From Harmothoe impar (taxonomy: Eukaryota > Annelida > Polychaeta > Phyllodocida > Polynoidae): 64,000 nt of DNA. Of this stretch, positions 43,715-53,743 are shown one piece after another (position 1 is the first letter of the stretch; each line of letters starts with the position of its first letter). The notes under the pieces are model-generated. The model saw only the letters and a list, made by a program, of their open reading frames with translations. It did not search any database and had not been told where the DNA came from. The DNA lies in contig OX381705.1 in NCBI GenBank assembly GCA_947462335.1, forward strand, positions 37,719,570-37,783,569, read 5' to 3'. The position numbers and the translations under genes were made by a program.

Positions 43715-44162
43715 ATGGCACAACTTTCAGACTTCTGATGAACGCGTTTCTGTCAAAATATGGGTTAACGAGCTGGAGAAAAAAGCTACCGTGTCTAAAA
43801 TGACCCTAAAGTTGGGTGGGGGCATACTTCTTAAGATCCAGCATCAGATTTATTAAGACGAGGCTCGCATTACCATCAATGCTGGTCCAAAACGATTCGT
43901 CATTCCCTAAAAAAATTGGGAAGAAATGATACTGGAGGGTTTTAAAGAAGTGCAGGACTTTTTCTTGCCAACTAAACCCGTCTTTACTTCTATGCATATT
44001 GAGGGGTACAATGTGATAAAATTAGCCGAGGATTGGGTGTATTTTGTCTCAGAATCCGACCCCAAAGGTACATTCTTTCTCGGCCCAATTCAACTGAGAA
44101 ACTTCATCGACTTGCGTGTTTGTGCAGACGTTATGCAGTCTGAAGGATTTACTTTTGATTAA
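43715..44162 (+). pseudogene. unrecognised ~150-residue protein gene with stops
   Basis: After ATGGCACAACTT at 43715 and a frame change near 43736, one frame reads ERVSVKIWVNELEKKATVSK, ARITINAGPKRFVIP and then an open stretch of 79 codons (43926-44162) with EGFKEVQDFFLPTKPVF and LGPIQLRNFIDLRVC. Two in-frame TAA codons (near 43857 and 43911) interrupt it. A TATATAATAA lies just upstream. Length and composition look like a former gene of the element. I do not recognise a family and know no match. Confidence 0.5.
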
Positions 44163-44280
44163 TAACAATATACAATGCATGTATTAAGCGTTTACAGTGT
44201 ACATCAATACCATACACATTGTCCACATTGTTGTAAGACTAGTAAACAAATACCGAGCTATCATTTGTACCTATTATTAT

Positions 44281-44725
44281 TAATTGGTTATTTTTGATTA
44301 TTTGTCGACCCCCTAAAGAGGGGGTCTTTTGCACCAGGTGGTCTGTGGCGTACCATAGCCAGACGACTACCGGCTATATGGTCTCTGTTTTCAGACACCA
44401 GACGTAGGGACCAGGCCCGAGTCAGGCAGGCCGAAGCCTGCCCGACCTTGGGGCTCAGGACAATTTCACCAGCGGTCTTATCTTGTTATAACATATCGCT
44501 GTAACCAAAGTTATGGTGTGTCACATGAAACGTATATGTTTTAGCCTGTTTATACTAAACCTAGCAATGCATGGACATAGCTGAAGTGTCACTGATTCAT
44601 ATAAGTTTGAATAAAATGTTAAATGTCTTAAAATGTGTCCTTTGGGAAGATTTATAGCGTTAGAACAGTCAGCATGATTTGGATAAAAACATGAACATTG
44701 CTTTGTGGTGCCATCTAGCGATAAT
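44281..44725 (+). repeat. multi-hairpin module D
   Basis: It opens with TTATTTGTCGACCCCCTAAAGAGGGGGTC (8-bp stem, AAAG loop), includes GTCAGGCAGGC-CGAA-GCCTGCCCGAC, then AACCAAAGTTATGGTGT, and ends near TTTGTGGTGCCATCTAGCG at about 44701-44719. It shares the first, third and last blocks with modules B, C and E. Confidence 0.65.
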
Positions 44726-44827
44726 CCTTGAACTAGCGCATCTCATGGAACTAGATGATTTTACTTCATTTAGGCGGCGCCGCAAGCTTACACTGTCAGC
44801 GCGCAGAATAGTGGTTGTTAATTGTAC

Positions 44828-45290
44828 CGCGAGATGGCGCCACAATGAAAAAATGGAAGAATGAGTGTTAAACCCAGTGTTAACTCGAGCTAAATAAGGT
44901 TGTTTTCTTTAATCAAACGCGGGGACTACCCCCGCATTAATGCAATACAACATGGATGGTTGGAGGATAGATATTTATTTTAGTGTAATAACTAGCGGGT
45001 TAAACCAAGTAGAGAATTAAAATAGCACACCACATGGTTGTAAATTTTGACTTTGATAAAGGATTAAACCTATCGAAACCAGTCACCTTTCAAATGGTCA
45101 CGCCATTGCTCCTGGATTTTGCCAGGGCTCTGCCAGACCTGCCAACGGGTGAATGTCTTGGTATGCTTAACGCGCCTCAAAGACTACCCCCCTTGGGTTA
45201 GCACTGGTACCATAATTATGGTAAAAGCGCTAATTTAGGAAAATGGACCCCTCTTTAGGGGTCCCATAATAATCAATAATAAGTATGGAG
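44828..45290 (-). repeat. multi-hairpin module E (inverted)
   Basis: On the minus strand it starts GGGACCCCTAAAGAGGGGTCC (about 45244-45264), has ACAACCATGTGGTGTG further on, and ends ATTGTGGCGCCATCTCGCG (44829-44847). It faces module D tail to tail. Confidence 0.6.
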
Positions 45291-45409
45291 TCAAATTGGC
45301 TCTTCATATATTAGACAATGGTGTTTTTTATATCGTCTCACTATATAATGACAATGATAATAAAAAAAAAAAATTAATCCATAAACAATAATCCGTATCA
45401 ACGCACCTA

Positions 45410-45625
45410 TGCCCTCTCCCTTATCCCCTCCGTCCAACCTCACCACCTGACCCCGCAATCTGACCCCACCACCTGACCCCACAAAACATGTTGCGTCATG
45501 TTCAAAAACTGACACATCGAACATGCACGTTCTTGGCATGTTCTTGACCTAAAACAACATGTTCTTGACCTAGAACCTCCACCCATGCATGTAGTCATCA
45601 CCTTTCTACTACTTAGCATGCAATA
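45410..45625 (-). repeat. inverted repeat, right copy
   Basis: Reverse-complement counterpart of 43255-43446. The two form ~200-bp inverted ends of a ~2.4-kb segment. Confidence 0.85.
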
Positions 45626-45796
45626 TTTTGGATAGACATTTATTTGAAAGCATTTAGTTTCTTGAATATTGTGCGAGGTCAGAGAAGACTCTTTGTATTG
45701 AAATGTATTTGGCATAGCATTATTACTCAGGAATTTTTTCTCCTCGATCCTGTGCTCCATAATGCACTCCACTGTAAACCAATATTGCTTACTGTT

Positions 45797-46427
45797 TTAT
45801 TCAGGGTTTTGTTCTGGATCTTTTTTCTTTGAGCTGGGCACAATATTTTCATCAGTGCTCTTGCTGGGTGTAGTCTCATGTAGTCCCCTGAGCTGCAAGG
45901 GGGATACTGCAGCCACAGTTTCAGTGTTGATTTTTGACTCCCCTACTAATTCAGGATTGTTCTCTTTGGTTGGACCCTGCTTCACATGTGTTAATTCAAT
46001 GACTGTTACCCAAGTGTTATACTTGTCTGGCCAACCTAGCCAGCTGACATTAACCTCCTGCCTCACCTTGTTACCATAACCTACAGTCCTGTGACTCAGG
46101 ATTGCTTCTACTTCATATATACTTTTTCCTTGGATGATATATATTCTGAGGTAGCTGTCTGTTTGTGTGGATACTTCTTCTGTATTGCAGCTCTGCTGGT
46201 GAATAGTCTGGTTCAGTTGATGCAGTGGGTGCTTGGGCTTCTTTTTCTTTTATGATTCTCGTCTCTTTCACTACTCTGGGAGAGCTTTCTCTCATGGGGC
46301 TCTGCTGCATTAGATTTGTTCTGAAAGCTGCTATCTGTTTAGTAAATGCTACATCCCTCCCCTGATAAATCTTGTTGATCCCTACAGGGGATATGTTTAT
46401 CACATCCGTTGATGCATTGAAATGCAT
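45797..46427 (-). pseudogene. chromodomain-containing Polinton protein, frameshifted
   Basis: On the minus strand, 46113-46427 encodes an N-terminal part (INKIYQGRDVAFTKQIAAF, then KEKEAQAPTAST). A second frame, open from about 46190 to 45797, encodes a chromodomain-like fold with YEVEAILSHR, VSWLGWPDKYNTWV and a disordered Pro/Glu/Lys tail. The frames overlap and differ, so at least one indel is present. Chromodomains occur at the C-terminus of Polinton integrases; here it is a separate gene pointing away from the ATPase. They share the 46427 area as a possible divergent promoter. Confidence 0.6.
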
Positions 46428-46987
46428 GGGTGATTGCTGGGTGATCTTTGGCCCTTCACGCTCGGGTAAAACATCTCTGATTAAAAAATCTTACTAACTT
46501 GCCACATCTTTATTCTCATATAGACATTCCTCAGACCATTTCATATTGCTACTCTATAGAACATCCAATGTACTTAGAAATGAAGCAGTTACTTCCTAAT
46601 ATAACATTTCATAGGGGTCTACCCTCTTAAGAGTTGATACACAGTCTTAAGCATGGGGCCCACCATGTTGTTATTCTAGATGATCTTATAACACAGCTGC
46701 AAAAGTCAGTCGACATGTTAGAAATGTTTATTCTGGGGTCTCATCATCTTATCATTAGTGTCTTTTACTTAACACAGAACATTTTTCACCAGGGTAAATA
46801 CAGTAAAACAATATCTCTAAATACACAATATCTAGTGTTGTTCAAAAGTCCCCGTGACAGCAGTCAAATAAATTACTTAGCACGTCAGGTTTTCCCTTCT
46901 ACTCCTCAGGCTTTAGCAGAAGCCTACCAGGACGCCACAGAGAGTGAACCATATGGTTATCTTTTTTTACCTTACTCAGGAATGTAA
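46426..46987 (+). pseudogene. Polinton-type packaging ATPase (FtsK/HerA-like), broken
   Basis: The likely start is ATG 46426, giving a Walker A motif GPSRSGKT within the first 20 codons. The reading is cut by TAA at 46492 and passes through other frames. From 46634 an open 117-codon stretch has Walker B (HVVILDDLI), SHHLIISVFYLTQN and YLVLFKSPRDSSQINYLARQ, and ends PYSGM. In Polintons this ATPase pumps DNA into the capsid. At least two disruptions make the copy inactive. Confidence 0.8.
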
Positions 46988-47158
46988 ACAGATTTTTTGC
47001 GGACGAACACATATCACACCTGAACATTACACCATATTGTACACACCTCTAAGGTAAACGTTCTCTCTCACCAGGTACAAATCATACATGTCTTTCCATA
47101 TAATGAAATATCATACCCCAACAAGGAAAACACAAACATCATAACAAATTAACTTAAT

Positions 47159-47470
47159 ATGAGCTCTGACAGGTTTAATAGAAACATTCAGTTTCTACAG
47201 TTTATAGCTAAACCACCCAGTCATAAGCAACGTCAGTCTATGATAAAATCAGCAACACAAGATCAAGTGCTCGCTATATGTGAGATCATACTGCACGCAT
47301 TGGAAGGCAACATCGAGCTTACTCCTACTGACATCAAATCAATTGCTGTGTACAAAAAGGACCTCTGTAGAGCGGGCACCAGGAACCGTACTCCCTGGAC
47401 ATCACGCCGTGCTATACTGCTCAAAATAGGGAAGGCTGTATCATATATTGTAGAAACAACATTAAAGTAA
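47159..47470 (+). CDS. small basic Polinton-associated protein
   Basis: A 103-residue intact frame: FLQFIAKPPSHKQRQSMIKS, DQVLAICEIILHALEGNIEL, SIAVYKKDLCRAG and a basic C-terminal helix. Small proteins with this helical, Lys/Arg-rich pattern commonly lie between the ATPase and the integrase in animal Polintons; their role is not known to me. The position here fits. It is the only apparently intact gene of the core set. Confidence 0.6.
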   Translation: MSSDRFNRNIQFLQFIAKPPSHKQRQSMIKSATQDQVLAICEIILHALEGNIELTPTDIKSIAVYKKDLCRAGTRNRTPWTSRRAILLKIGKAVSYIVETTLK

Positions 47471-47471
47471 C

Positions 47472-47784
47472 ATGAAAAATATACAAAAGCTTGTCCTTGT
47501 ATCATTTACAGATTATAAGCTTCTCATAAATTCCAGTCAAACACTGACAGAAAACACAAATAAAACAGCAGAAAAAAAACAATATTACTGCACCACATCA
47601 TAATACTGACAAGGAATCTAAAGAGGATTTTAATGTTGACGATTTTGTATCATACCTTAAAAGGTGTGAAGAAACACCATGTGACACATTACATAGTGGG
47701 GCTCACAGTAAACCCAGCACTATTAACACTGAGGTTATTGAACCTCAGACCAAAAAGATGAAGAGGGAGTGGTTGATGCTATAA
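47472..47784 (+). pseudogene. short Polinton protein with frameshift in an A-run
   Basis: From ATG 47472 a frame reads NIQKLVLVSFTDYKLLINSS to about 47570. After a run of eight A residues the sensible reading moves to another frame (DFNVDDFVSYLKRCEETP, then PQTKKMKREWLML) and stops just before the ATG at 47785. Length, Lys-rich end and position suggest one gene of about 100 codons with a slippage-type indel. No named family. Confidence 0.5.
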
Positions 47785-48705
47785 ATGGCTCAACGTAAAA
47801 GGGGCCGAAAGAACAAAGGATGGGAACTTGAGGGTGTTAAAAGAAATTACTATAATATCTCTATACCAGGTAGCTTCAGTGGTGTCAACAAGACTGTCAT
47901 ACCTAGTAACACAAAATCTAAAAAACATTTAACAGAACAGTTCAAAACATGGTTAAATGATCAGTCTACACATCTACGTTTCTCTCAGCCAGGTAAACTC
48001 AAGGTGAATTCCAGAATTATTTCACCAGCAATAAATGACATGTGGGATGCTGATTTAATGGACATGCACATATTGAAACGTTACAATCAATGTATCACAT
48101 TTGTTCTGCTTTGTATTGATATATTCTCACGTCAAGTTCACACAGAACCACTTCAAACTAAAAATGCAGACGATGTGACAGCAGCTTTTGAGAAGGTGTT
48201 TCTCACATCATCCCCATGTGTTCTACGTAAAAAATACTCTATACCGAGTACAAACTACTCTTTTAGTGCCGACAACATCTACCTGGGTAACGTGCCATCC
48301 AGAATAATTTGCGGCTTAGTTTCTCAAAAAGCTACAGTATGGTGTTATACTAAAAATCCGTATAACTTTCAACCATTGAAGATCAAACACTTTAGTGTTA
48401 CAGTACATGGTGAAAATGTACCTCAAAAATCACTACTTATGAAGTTTGACCCTACACACAGTAGGAAATCATCTTTCATCGAGACCTACATTGCTCTGTA
48501 TGGTAGGGAACGGTACACAGATGGGAGGGACGAGGGGTTATACATTACAAGATCGGGATTCAATAGTGGACACACACTGTTTGCATTTGACCTTGAACCG
48601 GATGTCAGAGAGGAGGTGGATGGTTCTATATGGTCTACTATGAATAAGACAATTTTTCAATTCAGATGGATTTTGAACAGGCGCTGCCCGAAAGTGTTTC
48701 CTTAA
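47785..48705 (+). CDS. Polinton integrase N-part joined to a capsid-like C-terminal domain
   Basis: This single 306-residue frame looks like two proteins. Residues ~1-140 are Polinton integrase: YYNISIPGSFSGVNK, then NDMWDADLMDM and CIDIFSRQVHTEPLQTK, which hold the first catalytic Asp. The second Asp and the Glu of the DDE core are absent. From ~141 the sequence changes to a jelly-roll-like capsid C-terminal part (FSADNIYLGNVPSRIICGL, PYNFQPLKIKHFSVTVHG, SGHTLFAFDLEPDVREE). Integrase and major capsid genes are normally separate, so an internal deletion probably joined them in frame. Neither part should be active. Confidence 0.65.
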   Translation: MAQRKRGRKNKGWELEGVKRNYYNISIPGSFSGVNKTVIPSNTKSKKHLTEQFKTWLNDQSTHLRFSQPGKLKVNSRIISPAINDMWDADLMDMHILKRYNQCITFVLLCIDIFSRQVHTEPLQTKNADDVTAAFEKVFLTSSPCVLRKKYSIPSTNYSFSADNIYLGNVPSRIICGLVSQKATVWCYTKNPYNFQPLKIKHFSVTVHGENVPQKSLLMKFDPTHSRKSSFIETYIALYGRERYTDGRDEGLYITRSGFNSGHTLFAFDLEPDVREEVDGSIWSTMNKTIFQFRWILNRRCPKVFP

Positions 48706-48909
48706 TACTGTATGTCTCTTTCCCAGCTCTTTTTAAAATTGACAGTAACAGAGCTGTAATGATCATGTCATAAATAACTATATGTAGGATAACATGTGAT
48801 ATTGTAATGCCATAAATAGACTTAACTCTATGTACAGTCACATCATGTGAATCAGGACCGGGTTATGACATATGATATGCCTCACATTCAGATATCAGAA
48901 ACTGAGTTT

Positions 48910-49931
48910 CTAGGGTACAGAACGTCTATTTCTTTTCACTAAGGAACGTGTGCTGTGTGCAGGTGAAGAGTTGAAGCTCAGTATGGATGAAGTATCCAGC
49001 TCTAGGTCACTCCTCCTCCTCCTTCTCTTAATACTGGTGGAAGATGTGACAGAAGAAGCTGCACAAGTGGAGGCAGAATCTGTCACATGTGGGGGGTCAA
49101 GTTTAAATCTGCGGAATAAAATTGACTTGTCCGGCTTGGCGGACATGATGTCCGCGCTGTCCCCCTCCAGCAACACCTGTGACCCAAATTCCAGCACTTC
49201 AGGTAATATGACAGGATCACTTTCTGACTGCTGTACCTGGGGTACATTGTCAGTCTGACTAGACAACGGGGTAACATCAGGCAGAATGTAAACTTGACAC
49301 GCCATATGACATACTTCTGGTTTTATCTCTGCCTGGCACCCGAACTGAGACACATCTGGCTTTATCTCAGTCTGGCATCCAAACTGATTTACTTCAGGTT
49401 TTATCTCAGTCTGACATCCTATCTGATTTACCTCGGGAGTTGTTTCAGTCTGACATCCAAACTGATTTACCTCAGGATTTATCTCAGTTTGACATCCAAA
49501 CTGATTTACATTAGGTATTGCTTGACAACAAAACTCAGTTGTGTCAGGCTCAGCTTGACACCCGAACTGCTCTGTCTCCTGTACTATGTTAACCTGACAG
49601 GCAAAATCTCCTTCATTGTGTCGCAACTCTGCTTGACAGGAAAATTCATCTGTGCTAGGTAGTATGTGAACTTGACATGAAAACTCGTCAGTGTCCTGTA
49701 CTATGTCAGTCTGAGTAGCAAACTGTGTGACATCCGGCTCCACCTGTGTCTCGCACTGTGCCACAGCCACAACAGCTTGGGATGCACTGTCTTTTACACT
49801 TTTCACACTCTCCTCGGAACCCTGCACAGCAACGTCTGTTGTGTCTGGCTGCACTTGTACACTCGTTGGTCGGGTGGTCACAACCGCCTGCACCCCAGCC
49901 TCCGTGACATTAGGTCTAAAAAATATAAAGA
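48910..49931 (-). CDS. 13-residue CQT-repeat protein, 3' exon
   Basis: The minus-strand frame runs from a splice-acceptor-like CTTTATATTTTTTAG (to about 49917) through an ATG at 49893 to TAG at 48910, about 333 codons. The centre has some 14 copies of a 13-residue unit, best seen as NQFGCQTEIKPEV, with diverged units (DEFSCQVHILPST, TQFATQTDIVQDT). The C-terminus is Ser-rich with an IKRRRRRSDLE nuclear-localisation-like patch. Q-T-[DE] units spaced in disordered sequence resemble dynein light chain LC8-binding motifs. I do not know the family. Upstream exons were not identified. Confidence 0.55.
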
Positions 49932-50934
49932 AAAAAAGACATTTGTGTTACACTGTAACAGGTGTTTAAGAGAGGTAATGCATGTACAATAGACGTATGA
50001 CATGAACTGTTTACACATACAGCTGTACCAAATTTACTTTGTATCACCATTCTATATATATATAACGTAAATCAGGTATAGCATGACATATTTTTACATG
50101 AATGTGTATTTTTCATGATGTAGTTAGATCAGTCGATATTTTCAATGGACATGGAAATGCAGACCAAAAATACCGATGACAGCACGCAGTTATGTGGTGA
50201 CGCGGCTATTTTTACCTCATTTTATCGCTCATGTAAAATCAGAGGAAAGTGATTAACTGACCTGTACAGTATTCCGGAGAAAGTACGGAACAGTGCTCTG
50301 ACCTGTGACTTGATTACAGTAATACTATAATCCATGATGATACTGGTAGAAATGTACTCTTTTTTTCCCCACCCTTTCGGAATACTGAGCTGCGTAAAAG
50401 CTGTCCAACGCCCGAATGCTTGTGAACGGTTCCACAGCGACAATACAGGTGGCGCTGCTTTACTATGTAAGTCGACCGCGACACACTAGGAGTCACTAAT
50501 GGCGGATAGGAAGCCCGCAGCACCTCAGACCTAGCTTCTCTCTGTTTTTCCCGCCTGAAATATGGCCCCTGTCTCACCTGCGATATACATTTTTTGTGCT
50601 AGTAAGAAAATTATATAGATAAGCAGCTGTAACGTTGCTCTGTGTCCATCCTAGAGTGACTTCTTCTCATGGACTGGCATTGCAAACTGTCATGAAGCAT
50701 TTTATAAAACTCTCATAGACTAATTCCTAATGATTAGGCCTGAAGTTTTGACACTAAGATGATATTGCTGATTGGACATGGTACCAAATTTGGCATGGAA
50801 CCATATTGAGCATAGAGTTAGGTATAGGTGGATAAATGGACAGAAAATACTGGGATAAATGAGTTAAATTACACAATCTTATAACCATTGTTTAGGCACT
50901 GTATTGAAATGACAGTGATGTGCTGTATTCTGTT
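49932..50934. other. non-coding, likely 5' side of the minus-strand repeat-protein gene
   Basis: It contains TATATATATAAC at about 50055-50066 and no convincing exon. The frames at 50222-50577 have no domain character. Confidence 0.45.
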
Positions 50935-51026
50935 CCACTGGGTGCCAGACTTTCACTGTTTAAATCACAGTGAACTTAAAACAACAGTGACCGTTATTTT
51001 TACGATGAAAGTCCAGCACCCAGTGG
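50935..51026. repeat. 92-bp stem-loop
   Basis: CCACTGGGTGCCAGACTTTCA (50935-50955) pairs with TGAAAGTCCAGCACCCAGTGG (51006-51026) with two mismatches. Inside, CACTGT and ACAGTG pair again. It could be a tiny MITE or a hairpin-RNA precursor. Confidence 0.65.
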
Positions 51027-51175
51027 TACCAGTGAATCCCCGTTATTTTTTATGGAATTGTAATAAATAATTACATCACACAAAACCCAACACAAGGAAT
51101 TTATTTTTCAGTTTTTATTTGAAGTGTTAGTTTTCGTAGACATTTTTTGGAGTTTTTTTGTTGGTTTGATCTTAT

Positions 51176-51222
51176 GTTGCTACGTTTCGGTTCCTTTATG
51201 AACCTTCATCAGGCAAAGATGC
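51176..51222 (-). ncRNA. hammerhead-ribozyme-like motif, probably degenerate
   Basis: On the minus strand it reads GCCTGATGAAGGTTC-ATAAAG-GAACCGAAACGTAGCAACATA: the conserved CTGATGA, a 5-bp stem II, GAAA, and a short stem III (ACGT/ACAT, one mismatch). An extra A after CTGATGA and the lack of a good stem I argue against activity. Such motifs are known in Penelope-like elements and retrozymes. Confidence 0.4.
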
Positions 51223-52056
51223 TTATAATAAATGTACAGTTGACTGAGGTACTATAAATGATCACATTTTGAGTTGGTTTCCATGGTGAGCAAATATCAC
51301 CAAATAGTAAAATTCTGGTGATATGTACAATTGATAGTATTACCTCATAGGTTTAGACATATACTAAGTACCAGTAACAATTAATATTACAATATAGGTA
51401 ACACAATGTAAGGAACAGCATGAGCATCAACACTTTACATGTCAGTAAACTTGTGACTAATGTAATTTAAGACATTTTAAAGACATTAATAAGACAATTC
51501 GGAGCTTGGGTAGCCTTTACTGGGGTGCTTGGGTAGCCCATGAAAGAAATAAAAAACATGCAAGCATCAAATTTAATTTAGTTTTTTTTGGGCGATTGTC
51601 AGTGTTTGCTTGGTGAGTCGGTTAGTACCCTTTGTCCTGCATTCCCTGCAGCATGGATCTTGCCACATGGTGGTCATTATGTTGGCTGGAAGACAGCACA
51701 ACAGTGGCACCATCTACAGTGAAGCGGTAATTTACCCCAACAGCAGAATTTACGACTGAACAACAAAGTAGACTTGAAGGGATGACGCAGGGATAATGAG
51801 ATTGTGTAGATGCATCACCATGATGACATCAGTTAGTAATGCACCAACTGTGAGTGTATGCTGATGAGATGACTGCCATGTGAAAATGATTGGATGAATG
51901 AATGTAAATACTTCACTCTGATTGGGTGAGATTTTAGTGGTTATACTGCTCCACATGGTTAAACATCCATGCATGAGTTCAAGTGTGATCAGTAGCTGTG
52001 TGCTAGACGCAGGATGCAAAGCAAATATATTAAAGTGATACGACTCATTAACCACC
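51223..52056. other. non-coding, possible 5' region of the CARD-like gene
   Basis: A+T-rich, no open frame of note. No TATA or other start signal stands out. Confidence 0.4.
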
Positions 52057-52735
52057 ATGCATGATATGACTTATACATTACTGGATCAGGAGAGGAAATT
52101 GGATATATTGAACAGGACAGGCCATGATCTCATGAAACGATTAAGTAAGTTTCATTCTTGCATTTAAAACTGTGTTTAATTTTACAGAAATGTCCTTTAA
52201 TGCAGTATAAAAGTATGAAATGTTTTTCGTATTTTTATAATGGTTTCTAAATTGGAAAATTGTTTTGTTGTATGAGATTTCATGTGTAATACAACTTTTG
52301 CAGCTATCAATCCCTACTTCATGGCACATCTAGTGGTGAAGAATGTTGTCTCTCGATACCAGTCCTCTGACATCAATGTAAGTAGAAAGTGTCGTCATAT
52401 TGCATAATTCTTTTGTAGACGAGTGATTTCACAAAGTTAAAATATAGTATGATTTAGTAGGCCTATCATCTATAATATGATATTGAATCTTTCATTGCAT
52501 GACTGCTTTGATGTTTGGATGGAGATTTCTATAACATTATTCATTCCAGGCACTTCAACTGCCAAGTCAGAAGAGGTCTATGCTGCTAGACCACTTGCAC
52601 TCATTAAACATCAAAAAGTTCATTGAGTTTTGTATCTTTCTACATGATGTTCAAAGACGTAGCGATATCATACAAGAGCTGATGGGACTTAACATCAATG
52701 ACCTAAGAGATCAGAAAAGTAAATTCTTGCTCTAG
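52057..52735 (+). CDS. three-exon CARD-domain-only protein gene
   Basis: Exon 1 is 52057-52144 (ACCACCATG start, GTAAGT donor), exon 2 is 52304-52377 (TTTTGCAG acceptor, GTAAGT donor) and exon 3 is 52550-52735 (ATTCCAG acceptor, TAG stop). Phases agree (1 and 0), giving 115 codons without a stop. The product is all-helical in pattern: KLDILNRTGHDLMKRL (exon 1), PYFMAHLVVKNVVSRYQ (exon 2), RSMLLDHLHSLNIKKFIEFC and IIQELMG (exon 3). The order and hydrophobic spacing fit a caspase-recruitment (death-fold) domain filling the whole protein. CARD-only proteins bind other CARDs in apoptosis or innate-immune signalling, often as inhibitors. It lies inside the Polinton-like element, 4 kb from its genes. 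It could be cargo of the element or a host gene. Confidence 0.65.
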
Positions 52736-53401
52736 CATTGAAAGAAAACATTCAATGGATAAAGTCACGGAAGTAAAGACTTGGCATTACATAGATACCT
52801 GCAAAGAAGATTCTCGTTTTGGCTGAGGCTGTACAAATGCACTCAGAATTACAATTGATTTTAAACAATAACAATGACAGAAAGACTAATATTAATGGAA
52901 ATGATGAGATGATGATCAGATTCTACAGTGGTGTCTATTGGAATTGCAAGTGAACTCATGAAAACATGCTTTGATTCATTGTCAGACAACATGTATAAAG
53001 AGGAGTGGATAGGCTTAGATTAAAGATTGGATAAAAAGAACTGTTTGGAGGTGAATTGATGACTGTCCCCTTCATCACATATTATCAAATGGAGTTGTTC
53101 CTGTTTTTCTTCTATCTGGATATAAATTTGCCTGAATTTAAGACATTGCATCATGTCTATTAAGGAATAAGACCTCATCTTTAAAGATAATACATTATGT
53201 TAGACTACATTCCTCATTAAATGCTAGCATTACCACAGGAAACATCATAATTTGATATGTATTGAAAACAGGATAAATATGTCCATGACATCATGATGAC
53301 TAGTTAACTAGAATATGACTTGTACAGTGCAGAGAGGGGCATGCCTCAACAATTAAATACATTTAAAAATCAAGAGTTGAAAATAATGACACAGTCCAGA
53401 T
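52736..53401. other. A+T-rich stretch after the CARD-like gene
   Basis: Presumed 3' untranslated region and LINE 5' flank. No gene is seen. Confidence 0.45.
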
Positions 53402-53743
53402 TTGGGCAGGATTTCTCACTTCTTAACAGCTATATATACTGAATCCTGGTTTAGAGATGATCACAGCTCTTTAAGCTATGGTTTCCCAGGCTTTGTAGTC
53501 CACCGAGTAGATAGAAGCTGGATTGACCCTGATCAGGAATTTAATGAGAATGGTGACCCTAAAACTGGAGGTGGTGTTTGTACATACATCAAGGACTGTA
53601 TTTATCATGATGCCTTTGACTTAAGTCATTTAAATCAAAGCTGTAAAGATATGGAGATTCAATGTATTAGGATTGAAAAACCCAATAACAAACGCCTGGT
53701 CTTGATCAATACCTACAGATCGCCCAAAGGTTGTAAAGGTTGA
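53402..53743 (+). pseudogene. LINE endonuclease fragment
   Basis: About 110 codons of the endonuclease domain (ESWFRDDHSSLSY, GGGVCTYIKDCIYHD, LVLINTYRSPKG). It stops just where the next block (TGDININL) begins in another frame at 53740. The short spacer normally found between these blocks is missing, so a small deletion with frameshift separates the two frames. Confidence 0.8.

Noticed and set aside
44700..44850. A 150-bp MITE with TTGTGGTGCCATCT ends
   Set aside because: The two ends are the 3' ends of hairpin modules D and E facing each other; the same end closes modules B and C.
49294..49662. Long plus-strand frame of Leu/Tyr/Ser repeats
   Set aside because: Antisense shadow of the CQT-repeat protein; the repeat keeps both strands open.
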